Assembly (NCBI RefSeq): GCF_000003815.2
Contig: NC_049981.1
Location: forward strand, 18,089,041-18,153,040
From: Branchiostoma floridae
Taxonomy: Eukaryota > Chordata > Leptocardii > Amphioxiformes > Branchiostomatidae
Length of the DNA: 64,000 nt
Direction: 5' to 3'
Each line of letters starts with the position of its first letter. Within the stretch, counting starts at the first letter, position 1. Position numbers and translations under genes: made by a program. The notes beneath the pieces were generated by a model, which was not told the origin of the DNA, searched no databases, and was given only the letters and a program-made list of their open reading frames with translations. This document shows, piece after piece, positions 24,301-35,481 of this stretch.

Positions 24301-27300
24301 TACCTCCGCCTCTCCTGGTGGGGAGTAGGCACTGTAATACGTGACGGCATCAGGGTCATTCTCAAACCCCTCCTCTATCCTCCTGCCGGTGAAAACTACC
24401 GTCCCGTTTGCTGCTACCATAGTAACGGTGTTCGGAGTTGTTGGATAAGACAAGGCGACGTCATAGGGCGTCAACATCACGTGATCCAACCCATCAGCCA
24501 ACCACCTGTCCCGGATGTATTGGGCGCCTTGAAGGTCAGATGCAGTACCGGCGAGACGCGTCGTCTGAGTGAGAAGCCTTAAAAACGAAAAAAAAAGAGT
24601 CCGTAGGACACAATTCCCAGCAATTACCAGCAAGGTTTTTTTTACACAGCACCTTGCGGCTACGCCACCTCACGATAAGGACTAGAAGTGTTCCTTGCAC
24701 CAGATGATGACCAAATAAAAAACGTAGAAATGCAAAATAAAGACAAGTGACCGTAGGTAACATACTCTGGGACGTAATTATGGTGTCTACGTCGGTTGTG
24801 CTGTCTTCTGTGGTGTTTATATCGCATATAGGACACATCACATCGACTTATACCAAAAACTTAGTTAAATGCTACCGTACCTATTACTCCCAAATATAAA
24901 ACACAATCCGGTAGGCATCAACAGCAAAATCACCATCTCAAAAGAATAACACGAAATGTAAAATTGAAATATTCAAAATTGTCAGGAATACCCCTAAACA
25001 GTTGTTCCGCGACGTCAGATGTTGTTGTTACACATAATACGACGAACATCTGTTCAATTTCATCATTCTGTTACTTTCGCCGCATCAGTTACAACTATAT
25101 ATATGTTACTACGCCGACGAAACACTGATAACCATAGAACAGCCAACAACACGCTCAAAGCGGCAGAGGGATTCACGTGTCTCTACCGCGACAGCTGTTC
25201 TTGCATCGGACAACACATAACCCGCCCTAGCTATCTGCTTGGAGATAAGCTGATTACCAAACGCCGAAACCACATTGCCTGTTTCATAATACCGAAAATA
25301 TAGGGGCGATTTCTGAAATTATTACATCGATTATAACAACAGCTACAGCAAAAAAAGAACGTGCATTATCGCGCAACTGAGTACAGACAACATGCCAAAC
25401 CACATACGAATGCAACAAACGGAACATCTATTAGAGATATACAGTAACGTTAGGTACGAACACTCAAGACATAGACCGATTACAATACTCTGTCGACGGA
25501 GGTTACCCTCCAATCACAGAGTAAAAAGGCAAACATTTGACAGAATTCAGTGACTTTCTCATTAGACGAGCCAATAATTGCTATTCTCTCATTGGTTAAA
25601 CAACTAACTTGTGATGGACAATCTGGATTGGACTACGTATTGTATGCAGGGCATGGAGTCAACTCGTGGGGATCCCGCCCTTTCTAAACATACTTAACCA
25701 CTTTATTGTTCAATGGAAAATTTGAACATTTCAAAACAATCCACACAAACTTGTTTGCATTTTTGCGTCATTTGGATGTTTAGCAAATACTTGAGCAAGG
25801 CTCAGATTAGATTGGAATAACAAGTAGCCTGGTAAGTGGTAACCATACCATCGGGAGGTCCCGGTATTGCTACGGTGCTGGGAACGCTACCCTACCCCCA
25901 TGCCCGTTAATACCGCACGCCTATGAATTTTTAAGGTTTTAAACCTCCCCATACGTTTGCACTGGAAACACCGAGACAATTTCAGCACACTGCCGAGAAG
26001 TGCGTGAGGTGTGCAGATATCTTACACTCGGGGTATCTTACAGAAATATGGTTCGGGGTCGAAAAGGATCAAACATCATGGGATGGCCTGGGCGCCATTC
26101 TATGTACTACCGGCTATCTACTACCGCCGCGCTCCCATACTCGCTGCTATACTAGAGGTTAGGCTCTTTTATGGACGTCTTTTAGGCCTTTCTATCTGGA
26201 TTTCTATTATGTAAGGTTTTCTTTCAGTCCGACAGACCTCTGCTTGGAGTAAGAGAGTAGCTCGCTCTCTCAAAAAAGAGACGTGTATGGAAGGGGGTGA
26301 GTATGGTAGCCACCGTAGCCGGGAGCCCAGTGTTGTTAGCTTCAATGGTCCGCTCCGGAAGGGCTCCGGAGAGCAGACTAAGGCTGGACTCCAGGCTACG
26401 AGTATGGGAGTAGTAACTACGCATGTGTATTATAGCACCCAGGTTATGACAAACAGACAACCCTAAGAAAGCCAAAGACGAGAGAGGGGGTTAAAAAGGT
26501 TATTCAAGCGGGTTTTTCTCATGCAAGGTCTGGAGTACGCTTGATGAAAATCACCTGTGGTCTCCAATGTTTGAGTCCAAGACCAAACCTGTTTTTGTTT
26601 TAAAACCTGTCTTCACGCCGAAAGTTCTGAAAATCAAGATCTTGATCTTGGCCTGTCGTAAGGCCACAGCAAGTAAATTTTGTAGATGCCATCAATGCGC
26701 GTATATTAATATTGGCTTTCGCTTGATTTCAAAAAAGGGGCATGAAATGTCCTTTCCCCCAAGATGGTCAATATGACAAGAAACACGTAAAAATAGGAAC
26801 ATGTGTTGTGTGGTAGCTTTGAGTATACTTGTTAAAGTTACACTAGTGTGGTAGCCTTGAGTGTAGTTGTAGTGCTACAAGGCCACTTTCTGCATTTAAA
26901 TCATCAGGTTCTTGAATACAGGAATAAAAGACTTGTTGGCTGTGATAAGATGTCTTGATCTAAAAATTTAAGCATCTTGCCATTTGTGTGAAAGGAATAC
27001 CACACATAAGATTTACCTGTTTTGGCCAAATTGCGATTTTTGACGTCAGTGTGCCAAAGCATTGCGCATAGAATGTTATGCATAAACAAATACTTTCAAC
27101 TTGGTTAAGGCGCTTACACGACTTTACCTGGCGATGACGCGCATCGAGCCTCTTGGCTAATCTGTCAGTGTGCCAAAAATCACGATTTGGTGCACCAAAG
27201 TCATCATGTATGTGACAACATTTTCCACCAAGAGCCATAAAAAGCTTTATTCAAGGCCCCCATTCCACTAGACGGCGATCGTGTTGCGATCTCGCTAAGT

Positions 27301-28266
27301 ACTACCTACTGTGTTGAATTTGCGCGACCCTTGATGATTGGAATATCGTGCAAAATGTAAAAGTAGGCTCTAGGACTGAAAACACTAAAAAAACCATCCA
27401 AATCGAAAAAAAATCGTTTTTTTTTTATCAATTGGATTCGCTGAGCGCTCGGTCAAATCACAGGGCGGTCGCAGCGAGGTCATCAGCCTAGTGGTAGTGG
27501 AGGCGTGATTGAAGAACATTCAAGTATGAGTAAGCATCAGCTTCAGCATCAGCATCAGCTTCTGTCTGTTTTCCGCAAAGGCGTTCGAGGTTGTCGGTAA
27601 AGATCGGTAGTGTTTTGTATATATAAACAGTGAATATTACTTTCAACAGTGCTGAACTGCACGGGCAGACTGTTTTCTGAGCAGTAATCCGACAACGTTC
27701 TGAGGTTGTTAGCGTTAGCTCACCTTTATTCGCGGGTATATCCGAAGTATTTTAAGAAATGGGGTATTTAGGATTATCAAGTCAACGGACGGCGGTCTCA
27801 TACTGCTGTATTTTGAAAATATTACCAGAAACCACCGTTCGTCGACTTGATATCCATCCTCTGAAATATGTTGTAAACAATACCTATAAACAACGGATAT
27901 AGGTCACCTCGCGGATGAACGTGAAATGGCGTTATATTCAGCTAATATAAAGTAACTATATAGGCACTCTTATGCACAAGTTGTAAGTATAGGTCTAGTA
28001 TACCGGAGGTTTTCCTCTATATTGGCGGCGCTGATGTCGTCTATGAGGCGTTGACTGACCCAGGCTGGTCCTTCATGGGTCAACATGTACTCCCAGCTAT
28101 CCGTGGGGAGGGCGGTGCCACCTCGGGAAAAATACCCAATCAAAACTCCCAAACAAACTCCAAGAACGGCTACAAGCCCCACGGCGGCAAGTTGCTGCCA
28201 TGAAACAGACAGAAACGATCTCTTGTCGCGCTTGTGTTTCCTGTCGTCAAAGGCTATGTCATCCAT
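15391..28266 (-). CDS. NAALADL1: NAALADL1-like M28 carboxypeptidase (type II membrane protein)
   Basis: Exons (high-low): 28266-28004, 24577-24304, 23943-23821, 23503-23323, 22479-22380, 22112-22017, 21797-21712, 21301-21182, 20861-20776, 20435-20372, 19802-19735, 19272-19130, 18081-17991, 17196-16932, 16810-16729, 16226-16134, 15583-15391. All phases match; about 775 residues (human 740). A short basic cytoplasmic tail (KHKRDKR) precedes a membrane segment at about 25-47. A protease-associated region ([19 protein letters not shown]) is inserted in the peptidase domain. Zinc and catalytic residues are present: H383 and D393 ([14 protein letters not shown]), E431/E432 (WGSEEFG), D460 (YINVDI), H580 ([14 protein letters not shown]). 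The last block is closest to NAALADL1 rather than FOLH1. The family cuts C-terminal acidic residues from peptides at the cell surface. Exon 12 is longer and more basic ([10 protein letters not shown]) than the human counterpart, widening the D460-H580 spacing to 120 residues, against 100 in GCPII. Confidence 0.93.
16247..16536. mobile_element. MITE family A, copy 2 (NAALADL1 intron 16)
   Basis: Starts TAGTTCACCTATATC and ends GGTAAACTAGCGTTA. It contains a single arm of the foldback seen complete in copy 5 (TTAGTCGTTTTTATCGGGC). Confidence 0.65.
17575..17906. repeat. Dispersed repeat family B, fragment (NAALADL1 intron 13)
   Basis: Ends in ATCAACATGGCCTAAA and shares with 8011-8320 and 38973-39288 the blocks ACATCTTTGACTTTGGAA and CAGTATGGTTAAAAACTT. 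The left end is not clear. Confidence 0.5.
18230..18800. repeat. Irregular minisatellite, array 1 (NAALADL1 intron 12)
   Basis: Degenerate repeats of GTGTGGATGGTGTTCAGCA followed by CCAAGGACAGGTGTG, with uneven spacing from about 40 to 135 bases. A second array of the same unit is at 22740-22920 in another intron of this gene. Confidence 0.7.
18862..19002. repeat. Short foldback (NAALADL1 intron 12)
   Basis: An imperfect inverted repeat of about 140 bases: AATGCTTAAGTTTCTTCCA on the left and GGAAGAAAGTTGAGCATT on the right, with matching inner blocks (TTTTCAACTGTCG and GTCGTTGAAAATTT). Probably a small MITE. Confidence 0.6.
19860..20055 (-). mobile_element. Possible tRNA-derived SINE (NAALADL1 intron 10)
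   Basis: On the minus strand it contains GGTTCGAGTC, a good RNA polymerase III B box. The 3' part shares GCTTGCTGACCTATGTGCC with about 61942-61960 in the mannosidase gene, so the sequence is dispersed. The A box is not clear. Confidence 0.4.
22655..22920. repeat. (AC)n microsatellite and minisatellite, array 2 (NAALADL1 intron 4)
   Basis: An (AC)n run at 22655-22691 is followed at 22740-22920 by four or five copies of the same GGTGTTCAGCACCAAGGACA unit as in array 1. Confidence 0.7.
23093..23321. mobile_element. MITE family A, copy 3, abutting a NAALADL1 splice donor
   Basis: Right end ...GGATATAGGTTACC...GCGTTA, which stops at 23321 beside NAALADL1 exon 4. It contains a near-perfect 34-base-arm hairpin (23134-23202, centre 23168, one mismatch) made from CGTTCTTTTAAAAGCA and its complement. 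The left terminus is diverged. Confidence 0.7.
24009..24140. repeat. Dispersed repeat family B, fragment (NAALADL1 intron 2)
   Basis: Contains TATATGGATGACATTCTCTG and CATTATGAAATCTAAG, also seen in the other family B copies. Truncated. Confidence 0.4.
25826..26410. mobile_element. Possible DNA element (NAALADL1 intron 1)
   Basis: Bounded by TAGCCTGG (about 25828) and CCAGGCTA (about 26391-26398), a weak 8-base inverted pair. The interior holds GAGGTTAGGCTC and CCTCTGCTTGG, related to the foldback in MITE copy 5. Elsewhere, intron 1 (24578-28003) shows no exon. Confidence 0.35.
26640..26890. repeat. Dispersed repeat family C, copy 1 (NAALADL1 intron 1)
   Basis: Shares with 32430-32655 the ordered blocks AAGGCCACAGCAAG, GATGGTCAA-ATGAC and GTGGTAGCCTTGAGT. 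Non-coding; class unknown. Confidence 0.55.
27708..27935. mobile_element. MITE family A, copy 4 (NAALADL1 intron 1)
   Basis: Starts GCGTTAGCTCACCTTTATTC and ends GGATATAGGTCACCTCGCGG...GGCGTTA. About 228 bases, non-coding. Just upstream (about 27258-27510) is another G/C-rich dispersed sequence, starting CCATTCCACTAGACGGCGAT. Confidence 0.65.
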
Positions 28267-29028
28267 GGCGTCTCACTCTGGGCGACCAAAAAACGCACCC
28301 GGAACCTGTGCAAATTTGTATTCTGTATACAAGAGCCTGCTATGTACCGTTTACTAACCCCTTTCACTCAACACATGTACATGATTTGTGAGGCTAGCAC
28401 TCAGGCGATACTGGGCGGTGGGAAAGGCGTACGGTGGTTTATGCAGATTCGGAAAGAAACAACACACAACATTCGTGACGATCAGTTCCGCCACCGCTCC
28501 TCAGTCCTTCAGGATGTTGATATTTTGACGATATCTATCATCATTCATCACATTTGTTTACGTCACTTTTTGACAACTTCCCACCGTGTAAAATTTCATT
28601 GAAACCGACGGAGACCGTTAAATAACGGTAACGTTACTTCGTTACCCTTCAAGTCGAACTTTGAACAAGTGCAAACATGGCAATGCTTATTACACAATAG
28701 TGGGATTGCTGCCCCTACGGCCGGTGAGGCTATGGGACCGGCGAGGTGAGGTGAGGTGAGGTTGTGGAAAACACAAAATAAGCGAAACTTCGTTTGGAAA
28801 AATCCAAATCAATAGTTTGAAAGCTTTCTCCCTTCTCTGATACCCACTCATCGATCCTGTCAGAGAAGTCGGGCAGTCAGAAATCTGTCGGGCCAATTCC
28901 GCTAGAGGTCGCTCTTTCTCGTTACTATGGTGCATGCGTACATGCTAAGCCTCCCACTTCCGCATTCCATTGGGCAAAACAGCTGTAACTTCGTGTTCTT
29001 GATCAAGGACGTCATATCATTGCACAGG
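28267..29028. promoter_or_regulatory. Divergent intergenic region between NAALADL1 and the EF-hand/death-domain gene
   Basis: 762 bases between opposed start codons. It contains GAGGTGAGGTGAGGTGAGG (28742-28761) and an inverted CCAAT box (CCATTGGGC near 28968) about 60 bases upstream of the plus-strand start. No TATA box seen. Confidence 0.5.
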
Positions 29029-32000
29029 ATGGGTGCTTACGCTAGCAGCTTCCAGGGGGACGCTGGTAGCCTTGTGGGGGAGCTGACAGATCCTAACCAA
29101 CCCAACTGGATCACGGCCCACGCTGAGGCCTGTGCTCGTGAGTTCATTTCATCATACACAATGTCAATTATAACAACATATCTGAAACGGTAAATGCAAT
29201 CTTAAACGGTCCCCTGATTGGTAGGTGAACATGCTACCAAGTGAGCAATAATTTCACCTTTATCCGTGGCATAACCTATATCCGTTGTTTTAAAAACCGA
29301 ACTAGGATATGTCATGTCATCATCAAGTTGATGATCCTACTTTCCAAGGCCAAGCAGAGGTTATCACGTTTGGCTCTGGCTTTTTTTATTTCAACGTCTT
29401 TTTAGTCGTTTTTATCGGGCTTTCTATTTTTTCTTGTATCTTGTACTGTCAAAGCCCGTTTTGACAATACAATACAAGATACAATACAAAATAGAAAGCC
29501 CGATAAAAACGACTAATATACATTTAAATAAAAAAACAGCCAGAGCCTAACCTCTGCTTGGAGAGTAAGATGGTCCCAGGTTTCCAGACTTTGAAAATGT
29601 TTGATTGCAATTTGAAATCACCATCTGTCGACTTGATAACCCTAAATACCGTGTTTGAAAGAAACGGATATAAGATAAAGATGAACTAGCGGTAAATGGG
29701 ATATATAATGATTATCCTAATACCTGTGTCTTATTGTGTCTGTGCTTTAGTGGACATCCCTGAGGTGGAGCGGCTGTGGCAGCGGTTCCAGCAGCTGGGG
29801 TGTGACAGTACCGGGGTGCTGGCTCAGAACCAGGCACTGCAGCTCACTCAGGATGTCTTCATCAAACAGGTGACACTTCACACTACAGGCACATGATGAC
29901 ACCATTTGTGATCTTACTTGCTTGTTACTTTCATCAAGAATGTTATGACTTCTGTTTGTCCTTGGTGTGTCTGTTTATAGAACAGCACATCCTCCCCAAA
30001 ACCCATGACATCAGTTGTGACATGAAATGTCATGTCCCAACTGATATGTTTTTATGAGGCTTTATCAATACATTTGTGTGTAGCCGAGTGCCATCTTTGG
30101 AGTCAGACGCAGTAATGGTATGACTAAGTACACTATGGTGGTAACTAAAAAAGATGGTACCCAGGGAAGTGTCCAAGCTTTCTCCAGTGAGAACCCATCC
30201 CTCCATCCTGGGATGAAAAGTTGCATATTGGGACGGTCACAAATTTTGCCCTGTCTGTTCCAAAAGGCTGAGCAAATGATTAACCGTTAGTAATACATGA
30301 TATTGATGAAAATCTATTTTTGTAAGCTTAAAATGATATTTAACCGTTAAACATATAAACTAACATTGGCTCCCAATGGGTGGGATGAAAAAATTCAATT
30401 TTAAGCTGGCGACAGCCGTGGTTTATTATGTATTGTCTGTTTATCTCCTTACCAGAGCCTACGCCAGGTCCCGCGGGATGAGAATGGAGGGATCACATTC
30501 CAGACGTACTGCAACGCTGCCAAGTGGATGTCCATTGCTGAGGTAGAGGACAAGCTGAGAGGTAGGACACAGGTTAATTTGCACTGTGCCTACTGCGTAA
30601 CACTCTAGATTGATGGCTACTTTGGACAATTTATGAGCATTTATTTCTCATCTATGCTTCTGACTATTGTGCTATCACACAAACTCGAAATGACCGCAAA
30701 CACTCCATTTTCTCCCTACTGAGAAATCAAATCCAAGCAAACTGTAATGCATTAGATTTTACAGTATATACTATTGTAATTCCATTCTGTAGGTGTGTTC
30801 AAACTGTTGAATCGTGGGAAACCTGTGGACAGAAACATCATGAAGAGAATCCTATCCAAGTTGTATGAGGAGGAAAGTGAGGTAAGGCATATGCTTCATA
30901 ATTGGTCAAGAGATCACAAATAAACAAATGTGACAATTTGATATTCTTATAAACCATTTAATTAAGGTAAGTTTACACCAATTAACAGTCAGACCTTTCA
31001 GACAGCATTTGCTGTCTTATGTCAATGATGCTGAGAAAGATCTGTTGATCAGCAGGTTCAAAACTAAAATATATGAATTAATATGTAGATAAATTCTAGA
31101 TGGTCTAACAGAAGCAACGTCAACACAAGGTTAGCTGTTGTTTGAGTACAGGGGCTAATGTTGTCTTGTGGGGTTGGAGGGCAGGATCCAAGTACTGGAA
31201 ATGTCAACACCTATAGACATTCTTACCTGATCTTTTTATCAATGTTTTTGTATTCAATATTGATCAAAGAAAATGTGACTGGTAGCTGATTGTACATGTA
31301 TGTCTGTGTTCAGGAAACCATCACTAGACTGGCAGACATCTTTGTGACCCAGATAGATGCCAAGCAACAGGGTAAAAGATGTGTTCTATTTTGTGTACTT
31401 GTGATTTATTCTTAATCTTTCTCACTCAAGTATACAATAAAAGTTTCTGTACAGTACTGTGGGAGAATTTGGTTCTCCATCACAAAATGCCAGGTTTTAT
31501 TTTACCATTCCAGTCATTAACTTTCTGCAGTAGCCATGGAACAAATAAATTGAATAGGTGTAGCAGCATGCAATATGTTTGGTACCCACGGACCACTGTT
31601 AGAATTACCCATTAAAAGATGCAGGCAGGTAGGCAGGCAGTCTTACAGCTCTGCCATTTCTGACCAATCCCCGTTCCCCCAGGTGAGGTGGACGAGGACC
31701 AGTTTATAGAGTGGGTGAAGACGATGCCGTTTGAAACTGTCAACGCACTTCTGGAGTTCAGCATAATTCCTCCCGAGTTACAGGACACCAGAACCTCCGC
31801 CTCACAGGTCAGTTAGTGGTCAGCTTTATTAAAGGAGTGTATTTGTACTAGAATGTTGTACTCCGAGTTTGCAAACAAAGCCTTCGCCAAATCTCACATT
31901 TAGCATAGGAGATAGTCACATTCATGATGTTTCTGGCTAAAGCAGGTGTCTCAATGAAGCTGCAGCACATTGTCCAAACAATTTGACAGAGCGCTCAATG

Positions 32001-33843
32001 AACTTCATCGATGACAAACAAAACTTCACGTGTATTGTTGTTTCTAGTCATACTTGTACATTTTGCATGTAGTTCAAGGGTAACACAAATCAAATTTAGG
32101 ACACAGCGATGCAGCCAAAGGGCCACAGCTTCCATATTTGAGTGAGTACTGTTTTAGGGTGAGAGTGGCCTTTGAATCTTGTTAGGTGATGACCATTATA
32201 TTGAGTAAAGCATGGGCATTCAGTATAAAAAAAATTAATGTTGTTTAGTTCCTTTTTGTGACTTGATCAGTTTTTGATTGTGACATTAATGTTTTGTTCC
32301 TGTGATGCACATCTACTGTACTGGAGGACAAAGCGGTAAGGCACAATTCTCCTTCTGTAACATGCAAGTATCTGTACCACAGGGAAAAGTCCATCTTCTC
32401 CCTACTGCAAATTGGAATCCCTGCAAACTTGAAGGCTTTTATATTAAGGCCACAGCAAGAAAATTTCATGGATGACATCAGCATACTCATTAATGTTTGC
32501 CAAATTTGGAAACAAAATGTTTCCCCTCAGGAGATGGTCAACATGACGAGAAAGTACCAAAATGGGAATGTGGTAGCCTTGAGTCTATTTGTAAAATACA
32601 CTAGCGAGGGAGCCATGAGTGTAGTTGTAGCTGTAACACTAGCGAGGCATTTTGCTTTGAAATGTGTTTTGTAGCATTGGTATGACAATCATAAATAAGA
32701 TACAACAGTGTCGGTCATATATATACAACGCATCACCCTCGGTCCCAGCCCTCCTGCAGGTAAGATCACCCACCCACCCAATCTGGTCCCCAGTCATGCT
32801 GGTTAGAGTGATATGGAATACACTGTGTTGTATTGTAGCCGTGAGCTTCCGTCCTTTGTTGGAATTTTGCAGGTGGGGATGGAAAAAAAATTGCCCATTC
32901 CATCCTCTGTGACAGACAAAAATGGATATGCAAAACCCTTCTGTAATTTTTCACCCAAACAGATGCCATTGAATGGCTGTCTGGCAATAAAATTTACAGC
33001 TTAAAATGCAGGAAATGGCGTTTGAAAGGGTCTAAATTTCAAAAATTTCGGGACCCAGTTGGAACGGCACACTGTGCCTTCGGCGCTCAATAGGATTTCC
33101 ACTCAAAATCAAGGGGACGGAAAATGATTTCAGGCTGGCTACAACCCTGCTGTGTTGCATTCTATATATACATACAACCTGGATATTCTTTTGCTCAGGC
33201 GACATCACGAGCAAGTGTAGACGAGCTGGCTGTGCCTGTGTCTGAGGAAACCCTACAGCAGGTGGCGTCTAAGGTACACAACAGGGACTGGGTCCTGTTC
33301 GCCAACAAACTGGGCTTCACTCAGAACGACCTGACGGGCATCAGCAAGAAAGTGGGGAAGAACGTCTACCAACAGGTACAATGAATCTGAGATCAAAGTA
33401 ATCAAGCCAGGCCATGTTGATTCCATTATATATGGATGACATCCAGTTACATATCAATTTTCGTCTGTTTTCTAAAATATTTGACCATTCCACTGCAGAA
33501 TGAGTAAATATATGGTTTGAGTTACAAAAATATCAGAAAATGGATACTTAGATACTAATTTTTAAACTTTTTTAATCACATGCTCACACCAAAAATGTCA
33601 TTCGTACAATCAAATCAACATGGCCTAGGGGTAAATTGTTGATAGGAAAATTTTTCAATTTTTATTTGTGAAGATACAGAGGCTAATATCCCATGCAATC
33701 TGACACCTGTTTCAAATCTGCAGGTGTTAGAAATGCTGCATACTTGGCAGAGACGAGAGAGTGATGCTGCGACCTGCCGGGTGTTAGACACGGCCCTGCG
33801 AGACGGGGACTTCATCGATGTCGCCAATGACATCTTCTTTTAG
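29029..33843 (+). CDS. EF-hand (calcineurin-B-like) + death domain protein
   Basis: Eight exons: 29029-29137, 29751-29869, 30456-30561, 30793-30881, 31314-31371, 31683-31807, 33199-33375, 33724-33843; all phases match, 300 residues. The start gives MGAYASSF, an N-myristoylation motif (G2, S6) as in CHP1 and other calcineurin-B-like proteins; an upstream in-frame ATG at 28927 would bury it. Residues about 37-200 look like four EF-hands (IPEVERLWQRFQQLG, VPRDENGGITF, GVFKLLNRGK, QIDAKQQGEVDEDQFIEWV), with loops missing several calcium ligands. Residues about 210-300 form a death domain (LQQVASKV, RDWVLFANKLGFTQNDLTGI, VLEMLHTWQRRESD, CRVLDTALRDGDFIDVAND). Death domains build signalling complexes by like-with-like binding. 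I infer a membrane-tethered adaptor; partner unknown. I recognise no vertebrate orthologue. Confidence 0.88.
29248..29694. mobile_element. MITE family A, copy 5, with nested foldback
   Basis: Outer ends TTTCACCTTTATCCGTGG and GGATATAAGATAAAGATGAA...CGGT. Nested inside (29350-29561) is a long foldback bounded by CCAAGCAGAGGTTA and TAACCTCTGCTTGG, whose arms share TAGTCGTTTTTATCGGGC and TTGTATCTTGTA. It lies in intron 1 of the EF-hand/death-domain gene. Confidence 0.75.
32430..32655. repeat. Dispersed repeat family C, copy 2 (intron 6 of EF-hand/death gene)
   Basis: Ordered blocks shared with 26640-26890. Further along, at about 32998-33130, is the diverged second copy of the repeat at 120-290. 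Confidence 0.5.
33409..33627. repeat. Dispersed repeat family B, copy (intron 7 of EF-hand/death gene)
   Basis: Starts GCCATGTTGATTCCATTATA and ends AATCAACATGGCCTA: clear inverted ends on a copy of about 219 bases that fills most of the intron. Confidence 0.65.
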
Positions 33844-34123
33844 CTGCAAAGCTGTCTTGCGTACAGAGGAAACTTTCCAGTATGCTAACACGTAAAATCT
33901 TGCATGGCAAAAGTAATGTCAGCTTTACAGATGTTAATGTTATACCAGGGCTGTCTTCAGCTTTAATTTTCCAGACATTCCAATTTGTTAAGACAAAAAA
34001 AGATGGTTAAAACAATGTCAGCTTTACAGACATTGTATGTAACGGCTGTGTCAAGCTTTTGATTCTTTTCTTTTTTACCATCACACTCATTACGTTTGTG
34101 AAGATTATACATCCAGGAATATA

Positions 34124-34733
34124 ATGAATAGATGAAAGTTGAATCTCTACTTCTGGATAAATCAAATTTAATTCAGACGTTTCAAACGACCTCCATCGTT
34201 CTTCTTCAGTGAAATAAAACTAAAAGTTTACAACTCTGCGGAATAAGGAATACTTCTTACGTTCTAAATAAACAAAAAAGGTAACGGCTAAGGTGTTCTA
34301 AAGTAAACAAGGTAGGTAACTACAGAGGTGTTCTAAACCAGTGTTCTAAATAAACAAAAAGNNNNNNNNNNNNNNNNNNNNNNNNNNNNNNNNNNNNNNN
34401 NNNNNNNNNNNNNNNNNNNNNNNNNNNNNNNNNNNNNNNNNNNNNNNNNNNNNNNNNNNNNNNNNNNNNNNNNNNNNNNNNNNNNNNNNNNNNNNNNNNN
34501 NNNNNNNNNNNNNNNNAACACTGTTTAGAACACCTCTGTAGTACCTACCTTGTTTACTTTAGAACACCTTAGCCGTTACCTTTTTTGTTTATTTAGAACG
34601 TAAGAAGTATTCCTTATTCCGCAGAGTTGTAAACTTTTAGTTTTATTTCACTGAAGAACGACGGAGGTCGTTTGAAACGTCTGAATTAAATTTGATTTAT
34701 CCAGAAGTAGAGATTCAACTTTCATCTATTCAT
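34124..34733. repeat. Long inverted repeat (foldback) spanning an assembly gap
   Basis: The left arm (34124-about 34346) and right arm (34517-34733) are near-perfect inverse complements over about 215 bases, starting ATGAATAGATGAAAGTTG and ending CAACTTTCATCTATTCAT. 155 Ns (34362-34516) sit at the centre. The inner arm repeats GTTCTAAA-TAAACAA several times, so the gap probably holds more of this. TCACACTCATT lies on both sides. Confidence 0.9.
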
Positions 34734-35481
34734 CACACTCATTGTTTGGATGCCCATGTTCTTAATTTTCATCCATAATGATAATCTAATCTGTCATTTC
34801 AAATCTACAAAAATCCATTTTCATAAACTTTATGTCATGAAGTTCTGATTTTTTTGACAGACGGGTGAAATTTCTGGGATGAAGGGATGGGTCAAGGAGA
34901 CAGCCGTGTTATAGGTACTATATGTGTTGTTTGTTTGTCAATGACTGCAGGAAATGTTCAAGACTAGAGATGAATGTACAAAACTAATCAATTTACCAAT
35001 GAAGATCTATTAGAAGTTGTGAACAGTCTCATTGATAAAAGGTAGTGGATGCTACCTGAAAAGTCTGACCATTCCAAAAATCCAGTTGCTTGAGTTACTG
35101 TTATGTAAACTTCAGGCGTAATGTTGTAAACAATATGTAAGAGAAAGATACATTGTATACCAAGACTTGAAAGAGCTAGACTAAATTTATTTTCTACAAG
35201 ATGAAGTATATTGTCAAATTAATGTTATTTATTCTATTGGGTATTTTGCTGTTCATATGTATTTCCTGTCAAATGCACTATCTATATATATATGTGTTAA
35301 TGCCAAGATGTTTTTTACTTCCATAACCACATGCTTTTACATCTATCTTATTCTATAGATATTCATGACACCTTTGTCCACATGGCCTTATGCTGAAAAT
35401 TTTTATCTGGGTATCTTTCACAACATAGCCTAATGGACTGTCAAATGGAATTCCCTTCATGCTTTCAGCACAGAAAAAATA

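Noticed and set aside
15391-28266. FOLH1/NAALAD2 orthologue
   Set aside because: [14 protein letters not shown] and the AHQAVAR region are closer to NAALADL1; a full tree would settle it.
34333-34521. 62-codon frame made of unknown residues
   Set aside because: It is the run of Ns translated.
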